Notes: generated by a model from the letters alone, not told the origin. Positions 8,991 to 17,430 are shown, counted from the first letter of the stretch. The stretch: DNA of 64,000 bases from Rhodoplanes tepidamans (GCF_030813915.1 NZ_JAUSUJ010000020.1:62001-126000), one strand, 5' to 3'. Numbers and translations are program-made.

Positions 8991-10715
8991 ATGTCCGCCA
9001 CAACCTTCGGAACCGCACCGAGCCGGTACACTGCCGCGCGCCTCCGGGCGCTGCTCGCCTGGGCGGCGGCGCGGCATCGCAATGCCGTGATCCTGCTCGT
9101 CGCGGTGTCGCTGCTGTCGTTCCTGCCGGGCATCTTCCAGCTGCCGCCGATCGACCGCGACGAGGCGCGCTTCGCCCAGGCCACCAAGCAGATGCTGGAG
9201 AGCGGCGACCTCGTCGACATCCGCTTCCAGGAGGAGAGCCGCTACAAGAAGCCGGTCGGCATCTATTGGCTGCAGGCCGCCGTGGTCGGCACCGCCGAGG
9301 CGATCGGCGTGCCGGAGGCGCGGGCCCGTATGTGGCTCTACCGGGTGCCGTCGATCCTCGGCGCCGTCGGGGCCGTGCTGCTGACCTACTGGACGGCGCT
9401 CGCCTTCGTGTCGCGCCGCGCCGCCGTGCTCGCCGGCCTGATGCTGGCGAGCTCGATCCTGCTCGCCGTCGAGGCGCGGCTCGCCAAGACCGACGCCGTC
9501 CTGTTCGCCACCGTGGTGGCCGCCATGGGGGCGATGGCGCGCGCCTATCTGATCGAGCGGGCCTTCCGGCCCGATCCCTGGCACCCCTGGGCGCTACCGG
9601 CGATCTTCTGGACCGCGATGGCCGCGGGCTTCCTGATCAAGGGCCCGCTGATCGTCATGGTGGTCGGCCTCGCCGTGGCGGCGCTGGCGATCGCCGACCG
9701 CTCGGCCCGTTTCGTGCTGCGGCTGAAGCCGCTGCCGGGACTCGCCTGGATGCTGCTCCTGGTGCTGCCCTGGTTCGTCGCCATCGTGCTCAAGAGCGGC
9801 GCCGGCTTCTTCGAGGAGTCGCTCGGCCGCGACCTGCTGTCCAAGGTCGGCAGCGGCCAGGAGGCGCACGGGGCGCCGCCCGGCTACTACTTCGTGCTGT
9901 TCTGGGGCACGTTCTTCCCGGCCTCGATCCTGGTGCCGATGGCCTTCATGGCCGTGTGGAAGAGCCGCGGCGTGCCCGAGGTCCGCTACCTGCTCGCATG
10001 GCTGGTCCCGACCTGGCTGGTGTTCGAGGCGGCGATGACCAAGCTGCCGCACTACGTGCTGCCGGTCTATCCGGCGATCGCGATCCTGCTCGCCATGGCG
10101 ATCGACCGCGACGCGCTGTCGCGGAACATCTGGCTGCGCCGGGCGCCGATGTGGTGGTTCATCCTCACGGCCGTGATCGCGATCGGCCTGATCGTGATCA
10201 ACATCTGGATCGGCCAGCGGTTCGGACCGATCACCTGGGGCCTGTCGGCCGTCGCCCTGATCGCGGCCCTGTTCGCCTGGTGGCTGTTCGAGGCGGACGG
10301 CGTCGAGGTGTCGTTCATGCGCATGGTCGTCGCCATGATGGTGCTGTTCACGGCGGCCTTCTCGGCGACCTTCCCGACCATCGGGGCGCTGTTCCCGTCG
10401 CTGCAGCTCGCCCGCTTCGTCGCCTTCGGCAAATGCCAGGACGTGCAGGCGGCGACCGCCGGCTACCACGAGCCGAGCCTCGTCTTCCTGGTCGGCACCG
10501 AGCTGCGCCACGTCTCGGGCGCCGGGGCCGCCGACTTCCTCGCCCGCGGCGGGCGCTGCCGCTACGCCTTCGTCGAGAAGGGGCACGAACGCGCCTTCGT
10601 CCAGCGGGCCGACGCCATCGGGCTGCGCTACGGCATCGGCGTGCGGGTCGAGGGCGTCAACTATTCGAGCGGCCGGGCGGTCTCGATCCAGACCTTCGTC
10701 GGGGTCGACCCGTGA
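8991..10715 (+). CDS. ArnT/RgtA-like membrane glycosyltransferase (GT-C fold)
   Basis: 574-residue inner-membrane protein of the ArnT family, which moves aminoarabinose or, in rhizobia (Rgt proteins), galacturonic acid from a polyprenyl phosphate to lipid A or the LPS core on the periplasmic face. The conserved first-loop motif RDEARFAQA is near residue 57 and is followed by about eleven hydrophobic segments and a short periplasmic C-terminal part. ATG 8991 was chosen because AGGACCC lies just upstream; a TTG at 8961 is possible. It overlaps the PAP2 gene by 4 bp (GTGA), so it opens a four-gene transcription unit. The sugar cannot be read from sequence. Confidence 0.85.
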   Translation: MSATTFGTAPSRYTAARLRALLAWAAARHRNAVILLVAVSLLSFLPGIFQLPPIDRDEARFAQATKQMLESGDLVDIRFQEESRYKKPVGIYWLQAAVVGTAEAIGVPEARARMWLYRVPSILGAVGAVLLTYWTALAFVSRRAAVLAGLMLASSILLAVEARLAKTDAVLFATVVAAMGAMARAYLIERAFRPDPWHPWALPAIFWTAMAAGFLIKGPLIVMVVGLAVAALAIADRSARFVLRLKPLPGLAWMLLLVLPWFVAIVLKSGAGFFEESLGRDLLSKVGSGQEAHGAPPGYYFVLFWGTFFPASILVPMAFMAVWKSRGVPEVRYLLAWLVPTWLVFEAAMTKLPHYVLPVYPAIAILLAMAIDRDALSRNIWLRRAPMWWFILTAVIAIGLIVINIWIGQRFGPITWGLSAVALIAALFAWWLFEADGVEVSFMRMVVAMMVLFTAAFSATFPTIGALFPSLQLARFVAFGKCQDVQAATAGYHEPSLVFLVGTELRHVSGAGAADFLARGGRCRYAFVEKGHERAFVQRADAIGLRYGIGVRVEGVNYSSGRAVSIQTFVGVDP

Positions 10716-11563
10716 CGGCCGTGACCGGACCCGGCGAGGCCGTGGCGGCGCGCGACGGGGGCGCGTTGCGCTCGCTCGGCCGCAACGTGGCGGCCTGGTT
10801 CGCGGTGCTGTTCGGCAAGCCGTCGCGGCCGGGGCGGACGCCGGGCTTCAAGGCGCTCGTGCTGGCGCATCGCCGGCAGGCGGCCGTCGCCCTGGCGGTA
10901 ATTCTCGCCACCATGCTGCTGGTCGACCCGCTCGCCCCGCACGTGAAGGCGGCGCCGCGGCTCGTCGTCGGCGTGTTCGAGGACATTACCGATCTCGGCC
11001 GTTCCGGCTACATCCTCGTTCCGGTCGCCCTGGCGATGGTGTGGATCGCGGCGCTGCTGCGGCCCGGGCTCGACCGCATCTCCCGCGCCGTGCTGGCCGC
11101 CTTCGTGGTGCGGCTCGGCTTCGTCTTCGTCGCCGTCGGCCTGCCGGGCCTCGTCGCCACCATCGTCAAGCGCTGGATTGGACGGGTGCGTCCCTCGGAG
11201 CTCGGGCCGTGGGCCTACCAGCCCCTGTCCTGGCGGTCCGAATGGGCGAGCCTGCCGTCCGGCCACACCGTCACGGCCTTCGCGGCGCTGGTCGCGATCG
11301 GCGCCGTCTGGCCGGCGGCGCGGCCGTGGCTGTGGATCTACGCGCTGCTGATCGCGCTCAGCCGGGTGATCGTCTCGGCCCATTTCCCGAGCGACGTGAT
11401 CGCCGGCGCCGCCTTCGGGGCGTTCGGGGCCGTGCTGGTGCGCGAATGGTTCGCGTCCCGCCGGCTCGGCTTCACGGCCGCCCCCGACGGCACCGTCCGG
11501 GCGCTGCCCGGCCCGTCGCTGCCCCGTGTGCTGCGGGCGCTCGCCACCGCGGTGGAGCGGTGA
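10712..11563 (+). CDS. PAP2-family membrane phosphatase (lipid A or polyprenyl phosphate type)
   Basis: 283 residues, about six membrane helices. The three PAP2 signatures are present: KRWIGRVRP (KX6RP), PSGH, and SRVIVSAHFPSD (SRX5HX3D), so catalysis should be intact. Relatives include LpxE/LpxF-type lipid A phosphatases and undecaprenyl-diphosphate phosphatases. Removal of a lipid A phosphate would expose the position that an ArnT-like partner decorates. GTG 10712 overlaps the upstream stop codon; GTG 10721 is an alternative. Context favours lipid A processing over general carrier recycling, but that is inference. Confidence 0.85.
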   Translation: MTAVTGPGEAVAARDGGALRSLGRNVAAWFAVLFGKPSRPGRTPGFKALVLAHRRQAAVALAVILATMLLVDPLAPHVKAAPRLVVGVFEDITDLGRSGYILVPVALAMVWIAALLRPGLDRISRAVLAAFVVRLGFVFVAVGLPGLVATIVKRWIGRVRPSELGPWAYQPLSWRSEWASLPSGHTVTAFAALVAIGAVWPAARPWLWIYALLIALSRVIVSAHFPSDVIAGAAFGAFGAVLVREWFASRRLGFTAAPDGTVRALPGPSLPRVLRALATAVER

Positions 11564-11603
11564 GGGCAGGGCGCCCACGACCTCTTCAGGAGCCATTCCT
11601 TCG

Positions 11604-12344
11604 ATGACCCAGACTGGACCGGGACCGGCCGTGGCCGTGGTGGTGCCCGTGCGCAACGAGGCCGAGAACGTCGAGCCGCTGGTCAACGAGATCGCGGTCA
11701 GCCTCGCCTCCGAGGGCCCGTTCGAGGTGATCTACGTGAACGACGGCTCGACCGACGACACCGCCGCGGCGATCGACCGGCTGCGCGCCGAGCGGCCGTG
11801 GCTGCGCCAGGTGCGGCACGCGGCCTCCTGCGGCCAGTCGGCGGCGGTGCGCACCGGCGTCGCCGCGGCGCGTGCGCCGCTGGTGGCCACCCTCGACGGC
11901 GACGGCCAGAACGATCCCGCCTTCATCCCGGCGATGCTCGACCGGCTGCGCCGGGATCACCAGATCGGCCTCGTCGCCGGCCAGCGGGTCGGCCGCAAGG
12001 ACACCGGCTTCAAGCGCTTCCAGTCGCGCGTCGCCAACAAGGTGCGCAGCGCCGTGCTCAAGGACGGCACCCGCGACACCGGCTGCGGCCTCAAGGCGTT
12101 CCGCCGCGAGGTGTTCCTGGCGCTGCCCTATTTCGACGGCCTGCACCGCTTCCTGCCCGCCCTGGTGCGGCGCGACGGGTGGACCATCGCCTATGTCGAC
12201 GTGAAGGACCGGCCGCGCCGCCACGGCACCTCGAAATACGGCTTCTGGGACCGGCTGTGGATCGGAATCCTCGATTTGGCCGGAGTCTGGTGGCTGATCC
12301 GGCGCCGCAAGCAGGTGCCGCAGGTCACGGAGGTGGACCGCTGA
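11604..12344 (+). CDS. ArnC/DPM1-like GT2 glycosyltransferase (polyprenyl-phosphate sugar synthase)
   Basis: 246 residues, GT2 fold. YVNDGSTDDT is the nucleotide-binding motif and LDGDGQNDP holds the metal-binding Asp residues, as in dolichol-phosphate mannosyltransferase, ArnC and the rhizobial RgtE. It would attach a sugar to a polyprenyl phosphate, making the donor that the ArnT-like enzyme uses. One hydrophobic segment is visible near the C-terminus (WIGILDLAGVWWLI), fewer than in ArnC. AGGAG about 10 bases before ATG 11604 supports the start. Its stop overlaps the next start codon (TGATG). Confidence 0.88.
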   Translation: MTQTGPGPAVAVVVPVRNEAENVEPLVNEIAVSLASEGPFEVIYVNDGSTDDTAAAIDRLRAERPWLRQVRHAASCGQSAAVRTGVAAARAPLVATLDGDGQNDPAFIPAMLDRLRRDHQIGLVAGQRVGRKDTGFKRFQSRVANKVRSAVLKDGTRDTGCGLKAFRREVFLALPYFDGLHRFLPALVRRDGWTIAYVDVKDRPRRHGTSKYGFWDRLWIGILDLAGVWWLIRRRKQVPQVTEVDR

Positions 12345-12691
12345 TGCTGATCGATCTGTCGCAGGCCGTCGGCGGCTATCTCTACGACGTCTTCGTCACC
12401 CGGCTCGACTGGTGGGTGTTCCTCGGCATCGTCGCCCAGGGCCTGTTCACCATGCGGTTCGTGGTGCAGTGGCTCGCCTCCGAGAGGGCTGGCCGGAGCG
12501 TCGTGCCGATGGCGTTCTGGTGGCTGTCGATCTCGGGCGGCCTGCTGCTCCTGTTCTACGCCCTCTACCGGCGCGACCCGGTGTTCATCGCCGGTCAGGG
12601 CTTCGGCGTGTTCGTCTACCTGCGCAATCTCCAGTTCGTCCTGCGCGAGCGCAAGGCGGGCCGGGAGGTGCAGGGCAAGGGGATGGGGTGA
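12344..12691 (+). CDS. LABN-domain membrane protein (lipid-A-disaccharide synthase N-terminal-like)
   Basis: 115-residue protein with three hydrophobic segments matching the LABN family (PF07578), including GLFTMRFVVQW, FWWLSISGG and DPVFIAGQ. The domain is found fused to some LpxB proteins and alone beside DPM1-like and ArnT-like enzymes. Its biochemical role is not established. The overlap with the GT2 gene implies strict co-translation. Handling of the polyprenyl-linked sugar is a reasonable guess. Confidence 0.85.
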   Translation: MLIDLSQAVGGYLYDVFVTRLDWWVFLGIVAQGLFTMRFVVQWLASERAGRSVVPMAFWWLSISGGLLLLFYALYRRDPVFIAGQGFGVFVYLRNLQFVLRERKAGREVQGKGMG

Positions 12692-12761
12692 GGGCGGGAT
12701 TTCTTCTGCAACCAGAGGTATGTTTTCGCGGCGTATCGTGAAAGGCTGGACGATTTCAGGG

Positions 12762-12783
12762 TTGGTAACGTTTATGGTACCAA
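12762..12783. promoter_or_regulatory. Inverted repeat overlapping the HigB ribosome-binding region (probable operator)
   Basis: TTGGTA and TACCAA are separated by 10 bases and end three bases before the toxin start codon. Type II toxin-antitoxin operons are usually repressed by their antitoxin at such a site. No good SD is seen between this repeat and the ATG. Confidence 0.55.
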
Positions 12784-12786
12784 TAA

Positions 12787-13113
12787 ATGCTCCAGGTCTT
12801 GGAGTATCTCGATCTCTCCGGCCGAAGTCCGTTCGGGCGCTGGTTCTCTGAACTGGATGCCAGGGCCGCTGCCAAGATCTCGGTCGCGTTGGCGCGGATG
12901 GAGCAGGGCAATCTGTCGAGCGTGAAGTCCGTCGGCTCGGGCGTTTTCGAACATCGAATCGATTTCGGCCCCGGCTACAGGATCTATTTCGGGCGCGACG
13001 GCGAGGTTCTGGTCGTCCTGCTCGGGGGTGGCTCGAAGGTCCGGCAGCAATCGGATATCGCGGCCGCCCAGGCGCGCTGGGCCGATTACAGGGCACGCAA
13101 GCGGAGACGCTGA
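12787..13113 (+). CDS. higB: HigB/RelE-superfamily toxin (HI1419-type addiction killer)
   Basis: 108 residues, resembling the HI1419/phage Gp49-like killer family: an N-terminal helix pair (RWFSELDARAAAKISVALARME) followed by a beta-sheet core with VFEHRIDFGPGYRIYF and VVLLGGGSK. Members cleave mRNA on the ribosome. The gene precedes its antitoxin by four bases, the usual HigBA order. The ATG at 12787 lies directly after an inverted repeat. Both genes look complete, so the module may be active. Confidence 0.85.
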   Translation: MLQVLEYLDLSGRSPFGRWFSELDARAAAKISVALARMEQGNLSSVKSVGSGVFEHRIDFGPGYRIYFGRDGEVLVVLLGGGSKVRQQSDIAAAQARWADYRARKRRR

Positions 13114-13117
13114 CGCA

Positions 13118-13435
13118 ATGGCGCTGACCCGGGACTTCAAGCAGACCATGAAGGCGCGCGCCGAGCGCGATCCGGCTTTCCGCAACGCGCTGCTCACGGA
13201 GGCGGCCGAGCTGCTTCTTTCCGGCGATCTCGACGCTGGCAAAGCCGTGCTGCGCGACTACATCAACACCACGATCGGCTTCGAACGCCTCGCCCAGGAA
13301 ACCGGCACGCCGGCCAAGAGCCTGATGCGGATGCTCGGACCGGGCGGCAACCCTCGCGCCAGCAATTTGCTCGCGGTGATCGCCAGCCTCCAGCGAGTCG
13401 GCAGGGTGAAGCTCGCCGTCGCGGTCGGGCAGTAG
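13118..13435 (+). CDS. higA: HigA-like antitoxin with helix-turn-helix (HI1420-type)
   Basis: 105 residues. The N-terminal part (DFKQTMKARAERDPAFRNAL) matches the dimer-forming region of HI1420-type antitoxins, and the C-terminal half holds the DNA-binding helix-turn-helix (ERLAQETGTPAKSLMRML). It should neutralise the upstream toxin and repress the operon. ATG 13118 follows the toxin stop by four bases, so the two are probably translationally coupled. Confidence 0.85.
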   Translation: MALTRDFKQTMKARAERDPAFRNALLTEAAELLLSGDLDAGKAVLRDYINTTIGFERLAQETGTPAKSLMRMLGPGGNPRASNLLAVIASLQRVGRVKLAVAVGQ

Positions 13436-13459
13436 GTCGCCGCCCGGCAGCCTGATCCC

Positions 13460-14662
13460 TCACCCCGCCGCCGCGTTCAGCGCCGCGAACCCGCCTTCCA
13501 GGTCGGCGATCAGGTCGGAGACGTCCTCCAGCCCGATGTGGAACCGGATGGTCGGGCCGCCGGGCGCCCAGGTGGTGGCGGTACGGATCGTCGTGCAGTC
13601 GAACGGGATCGCCAGGCTCTCGTAGCCGCCCCAGGAGGCGCCGATGCCGAACAGCGACAGCGCGTTCAGGAAGGCGTTGATCGCCCGGCCCGGCACCGGG
13701 CGGAACACCACCGAGAACAGGCCGCTCGACCCGGTGAAGTCGCGCTTCCACAGGGCGTGACCGGGATGCGAGGGCAGGGCGGGGTGGAGGACCTTCAGCA
13801 CCTCCGGCCGCGCCTCGAACCAGCGCGCCACCGCGAGCGCCGCCTCCTGGTGGGCGGCGAGCCGCACCGCCATGGTGCGCAGCCCGCGCTGGGCGAGGTT
13901 CATGTCGTCGGGACCGACGCACAGGCCCATGCCGAAGACGGTGTCGCGCAGCGCCTTGTTGGTCCGCTCGTTGGCCGCGACGCAGCCGAACATGACGTCG
14001 GAATGGCCGCCGATATACTTGGTGCCGGACTGGATCGAGAGATCGACGCCGTGGTCCAGGGCGCGGAAATAGAGCGGCGTCGCCCAGGTGTTGTCCATCA
14101 GCACCACGGCGCCGCGGGCGTGCGCCGCCGCGGCGATCGCCGGGATGTCCTGGATCTCGAACGACAGCGAGCCCGGCGCCTCGACGAACACGGCCTTGGT
14201 GTTCGGCCGCATCAGCGCCTCGATGCCGGCGCCGACCAGGGGGTCGTAATAGGTGGTCGTGATGCCCCAGCGCACCAGCACGGTGTCGCAGACGGTGCGG
14301 GTCGGGTCGTAGGCGGAGTCCGACACCAGCACGTGGTCGCCGGCGTCGACCACCGAGAGCAGCGCGGCCGAGATGGCGGCGAGCCCGGAGGGCAGCAGGC
14401 AGACGCCGGCGCAGGCCGGCCCCTCGATCGCCGCCAGGGCGCTCTCCAGGGCCTCCGAGGTCGGGGTGCCGCGGCGGGCGTACTTGTAGCGCGAGCGCCG
14501 CGCCAGGTAGTCCTCGGCGGTCGGGTAGAGCACGGTCGAGCCGTGGAACACCGGGGTATTGACGAAGCCGTAGTGCTCGTCCGGGCGGCGGCCGCCGACG
14601 ACCAGGCGGGTGCGGTCGGCGCGGGCGCTCGCCGCGCCGGGGCGATCGTCGGGGCTCTTCAT
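13460..14662 (-). CDS. metC: Cystathionine beta-lyase
   Basis: 400-residue cytosolic PLP enzyme that splits cystathionine into homocysteine, pyruvate and ammonia in methionine synthesis. The Cys/Met-metabolism PLP fold is clear, with KYARRGTPT, the cofactor-phosphate loop LLPSGLAAIS, and PLP lysine 215 in SGTKYIGGHSD. The alphaproteobacterial MetC signature STVLYPT near the N-terminus favours beta-lyase over gamma-synthase. It is transcribed away from the ABC operon and ends 24 bp from the HigA stop codon. Methionine genes recur in this window (metA, cysK). Confidence 0.9.
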   Translation of the reverse strand: MKSPDDRPGAASARADRTRLVVGGRRPDEHYGFVNTPVFHGSTVLYPTAEDYLARRSRYKYARRGTPTSEALESALAAIEGPACAGVCLLPSGLAAISAALLSVVDAGDHVLVSDSAYDPTRTVCDTVLVRWGITTTYYDPLVGAGIEALMRPNTKAVFVEAPGSLSFEIQDIPAIAAAAHARGAVVLMDNTWATPLYFRALDHGVDLSIQSGTKYIGGHSDVMFGCVAANERTNKALRDTVFGMGLCVGPDDMNLAQRGLRTMAVRLAAHQEAALAVARWFEARPEVLKVLHPALPSHPGHALWKRDFTGSSGLFSVVFRPVPGRAINAFLNALSLFGIGASWGGYESLAIPFDCTTIRTATTWAPGGPTIRFHIGLEDVSDLIADLEGGFAALNAAAG

Positions 14663-14835
14663 GGGCGGGGCATCCTCGGCAGGTCGTTCGGGTTGTCAGC
14701 GAGCCGCGGCCGGAAGCCCGGGGGCGCCTCGGCCGGGGGTGGCGTGCGACGGCCGAGCACTTGACCGGGCCCGGCATTCGTTCTGATATGCCGGTCCGGA
14801 ACGCGCTCCGGTGCACTCACCGCGTGCAGCGGCCG

Positions 14836-14883
14836 ATTCTCGGCACGACATTTTCGGCACGAGACACGCAATTCTCGGCACGA
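14836..14883. repeat. Three direct repeats upstream of aapJ
   Basis: The 13-bp word ATTCTCGGCACGA occurs twice exactly and once with one change, starting at 14836, 14850 and 14871. Spacings of 14 and 21 bp are not clean helical multiples of each other. It may be a regulator array or slipped duplication. Confidence 0.6.
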
Positions 14884-14943
14884 GACATGCATCGGCTTGC
14901 GGCATGAATTCAGAGGGCGCTCGGAGCATCAGCTCGGACGTTT

Positions 14944-14966
14944 CGATCGGTCGCAGCGACCGATCG
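14944..14966. promoter_or_regulatory. 23-bp palindrome upstream of aapJ (operator or leader hairpin)
   Basis: Two perfect 11-bp arms (CGATCGGTCGC) surround a single central A, 42 bp before the aapJ start codon. As DNA it would suit a dimeric repressor. As RNA the 1-base loop would open to a small loop on a strong stem in the leader. Confidence 0.6.
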
Positions 14967-15008
14967 CTGCCCATGCACCGGACTCCACGCACTGTCAATG
15001 AGGCGATC

Positions 15009-16025
15009 ATGAAACGGGTTTTCGTCGTTCTGCTCGCCGCGTGCGCAGCCCTGGCCACGGGCGCGCCTGCGGAGGCGGCGACTCTCGACAACATCAAGGC
15101 GCGCGGCTCGCTGAACTGCGGCGCCAACGGCCAGCTCCCGGGCTTCGGCATGCCGGACGCCCAGGGCATCTGGACCGGCTTCGACGTCGAGCTCTGCCGC
15201 GCCGTCGCGGCCGCGATCTTCAACGATCCGCAGAAGGTCAAGTTCGTCGCCCTCACCGCCAAGGACCGCTTCACCGCACTGCAGTCCGGCGACATCGACG
15301 TCCTCATCCGCAACACCACCTGGACCCTGTCGCGCGACACCCAGCTCGGCCTCAACGCCACCGGCATCAACTACTTCGACGGCCAGGGCTTCATCGTCCG
15401 CAAGTCGCTCAAGCTCAACTCGGCGCTCGAGCTGAACGACGCCGCCGTCTGCGTGCAGCAGGGCACCACGACCGAGCTCAATCTCTCCGACTATTTCCGC
15501 GCCAACAAGATGCGGCTGAAGTCGGTCACCTTCGCGACCCTCGACGAGGCCCTGAAGGCCTACGACACCGGCCGCTGCGACGCCTACACGACGGACGCCT
15601 CGCAGCTCTACAGCGTGCGGCTGAAGCTCGCCCGCCCGGACGAGCACGTGGTGCTGCCCGAGATCGTCTCCAAGGAGCCGTTCTCGGCCTTCGTGCGCCA
15701 CGGCGACGACCAGTGGTTCGACATCGTGCGCTGGACCATCTTCGCCATGCTCAACGCCGAGGAGTTCGGCATCACCAAGGCCAATGTCGACGAGCAGGCG
15801 AAGTCCGACAACCCGGAGATCAAGCGGCTGCTCGGCACCGAGGGCAATTTCGGCGAGGCGCTCGGCTTGACCAAGGATTGGGCGGTTCGCATCGTCAAGG
15901 GCGTCGGCAACTACGGCGAGGTGTTCGAGCGGACGATCGGGCAGGGTTCGCCGCTGAAGATCACCCGCGGCCAGAACGCCCTGTGGACCAAGGGCGGCCT
16001 CCACTACGCACCGCCGGTGCGGTGA
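15009..16025 (+). CDS. aapJ: General L-amino-acid ABC transporter, periplasmic binding protein
   Basis: 338 residues with a signal peptide ending about APAEAA (residue 20) and an SBP_bac_3 fold. The sequence RGSLNCGANGQLPGFG near the mature N-terminus is typical of AapJ/BztA, which binds a broad range of L-amino acids. It is the first gene of a J-Q-M-P operon. ATG 15009 was chosen because the signal peptide begins here; an in-frame upstream ATG at 14973 would spoil it. The upstream region holds a strong palindrome and direct repeats that could control the operon. Confidence 0.93.
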   Translation: MKRVFVVLLAACAALATGAPAEAATLDNIKARGSLNCGANGQLPGFGMPDAQGIWTGFDVELCRAVAAAIFNDPQKVKFVALTAKDRFTALQSGDIDVLIRNTTWTLSRDTQLGLNATGINYFDGQGFIVRKSLKLNSALELNDAAVCVQQGTTTELNLSDYFRANKMRLKSVTFATLDEALKAYDTGRCDAYTTDASQLYSVRLKLARPDEHVVLPEIVSKEPFSAFVRHGDDQWFDIVRWTIFAMLNAEEFGITKANVDEQAKSDNPEIKRLLGTEGNFGEALGLTKDWAVRIVKGVGNYGEVFERTIGQGSPLKITRGQNALWTKGGLHYAPPVR

Positions 16026-16050
16026 CGGCGGCCGCGCGGCGGACCGCCCC

Positions 16051-17253
16051 ATGAGCGAGCGGGCCGCCCCCGGCACTGCGGCTTCCGCCAGCGCGGTGGT
16101 CGACGTGCCGCTGTGGCGGCGGCCGCGGGTGCGCGGCATCGTCTACCAGGCGGTGCTGTGCCTGGTGGTGGCGCTGCTCGCCTGGGCGGCGATCGCCAAC
16201 GTCTCGGAGAACCTCGCCCGCGCCAATATCGCGACCGGCTTCGACTTCTGGAACGTCACGGCCGGCTTCGACATCTCGCAGACGCTGATCCCGTACTCGG
16301 CGCAGGCCTCGACCTACGGGCGCGCCTTCTGGGTCGGCCTCCTCAACACGCTGCTGGTCGCCGTGCTCGGCATCGTGCTGGCGACCGTGCTGGGATTCCT
16401 GATCGGCATCGGCCGGCTGTCGCACAACTTCCTGGTGTCGAAGCTGTGCGGCGGCTATGTCGAGCTGATCCGCAACGTGCCGCTGCTGCTGCAGCTCCTG
16501 TTCTGGTACAACGCCGTCCTCAAGGCCCTGCCGGAGATCCGCGAGAGCGTGGCGCTACCCGGCGGCGGCTATCTCAACAATCGCGGGCTGTTCCTGCCCG
16601 ATCCGCAGATCGCCGGCGGCGGCGCCGTCGCGCTCGCGCTGGTCGCCGGCATCGTCCTGGCGATCGGGTTCCGGGCGCTGCACGAGCGGATCGGGCCGCT
16701 CGGGCGCGGCCGGGGGCGGACGGTCGTGTCGACGCTCCTGGTGCTGGTGCCGCCGCTCGCGACCGCCGTGGTGGTCGGCGTCTCCGTCACCTTCGCCTAT
16801 CCCGAGATGGGCCGGTTCAACATCCGGGGCGGGCTCGAGGTGCTGCCCGAGTTCGTCGCCCTGCTGACCGGCCTGTCGATCTACACGGCGGCCTTCATCG
16901 CCGAGGCGGTGCGGGCCGGCCTGATGGCGGTGCCGAAAGGCCAGACCGAGGCCGCCTCGGCGCTCGGCCTGCGCCGCGGCGCGGCGCTGCGGCTCGTCAT
17001 CGTGCCGCAGGCGATGCGGGTGATCGTGCCGCCGCTCACCAACCAGTATCTCAACCTCACCAAGAACTCGTCGCTGGCGGTCGCCATCGGCTATCCGGAT
17101 CTCGTGCAGATCTTCACCGGCACGGTGCTCAACAACACCGGCCAGGCCATCGAGGTCGTCGTCGTCACCATGGCCGTGTACCTCTCCCTCAGCCTCGCCA
17201 CCTCGGCGCTGATGAACTGGTACAACGCCTGGATCACCCCGGCGGAACGGTGA
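16051..17253 (+). CDS. aapQ: General L-amino-acid ABC transporter, permease 1
   Basis: 400-residue inner-membrane permease of the AapQ/BztB type. An N-terminal helix and a long periplasmic region (about residues 60-240, including GFDFWNVTAGFDI) precede the conserved C-terminal permease block. The EAA-type loop EAASALGLRRGAALRLVIVP is where the ATPase docks. The unusually large size relative to HisM/GlnP-type permeases is normal for this subfamily. It starts 25 bp after aapJ. A palindromic repeat cluster separates it from aapM. Confidence 0.93.
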   Translation: MSERAAPGTAASASAVVDVPLWRRPRVRGIVYQAVLCLVVALLAWAAIANVSENLARANIATGFDFWNVTAGFDISQTLIPYSAQASTYGRAFWVGLLNTLLVAVLGIVLATVLGFLIGIGRLSHNFLVSKLCGGYVELIRNVPLLLQLLFWYNAVLKALPEIRESVALPGGGYLNNRGLFLPDPQIAGGGAVALALVAGIVLAIGFRALHERIGPLGRGRGRTVVSTLLVLVPPLATAVVVGVSVTFAYPEMGRFNIRGGLEVLPEFVALLTGLSIYTAAFIAEAVRAGLMAVPKGQTEAASALGLRRGAALRLVIVPQAMRVIVPPLTNQYLNLTKNSSLAVAIGYPDLVQIFTGTVLNNTGQAIEVVVVTMAVYLSLSLATSALMNWYNAWITPAER

Positions 17254-17291
17254 GCGGGATGATCGCACGCCTCGCAGCGGCTTCGGTTTCA

Positions 17292-17430
17292 CCTCTCCCC
17301 GGCGGGGAGAGGCCGCAGTTCGCGCGAACGCGCGAACTGCGGGTGAGGGGGGGCCCAAGCGCGCGTCGCAAGCCCTCACCCCGAGCGCGTGCCGTCGCCC
17401 GCGCTCGACCCTCTCGCTCAGGGAGAGGGT
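17292..17430. repeat. Composite palindromic repeat inside the aap operon
   Basis: Four hairpin-forming pairs follow each other: CCTCTCCCC/GGGGAGAGG (17292-17312), GCAGTTCGCG/CGCGAACTGC (17315-17340), GGGTGAGGG/CCCTCACCC (17341-17381) and ACCCTCTC/GAGAGGGT (17408-17430). The first, third and fourth share their cores with the repeats flanking the IS at 5.1-6.7 kb. Lying between aapQ and aapM, it could affect mRNA stability and lower expression of the downstream genes. Confidence 0.8.

Larger units (their letters stand above)
14663..15008. other. Divergent control region between metC and the amino-acid ABC operon
   Basis: 346 bp without a gene. It holds three direct copies of ATTYTCGGCACGA (14836-14848, 14850-14862, 14871-14883), two followed by GACACGCA or GACATGCA, and farther on a near-perfect palindrome at 14944-14966. 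Both motifs lie on the aapJ side. No convincing -35/-10 pair was picked out. Confidence 0.6.
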
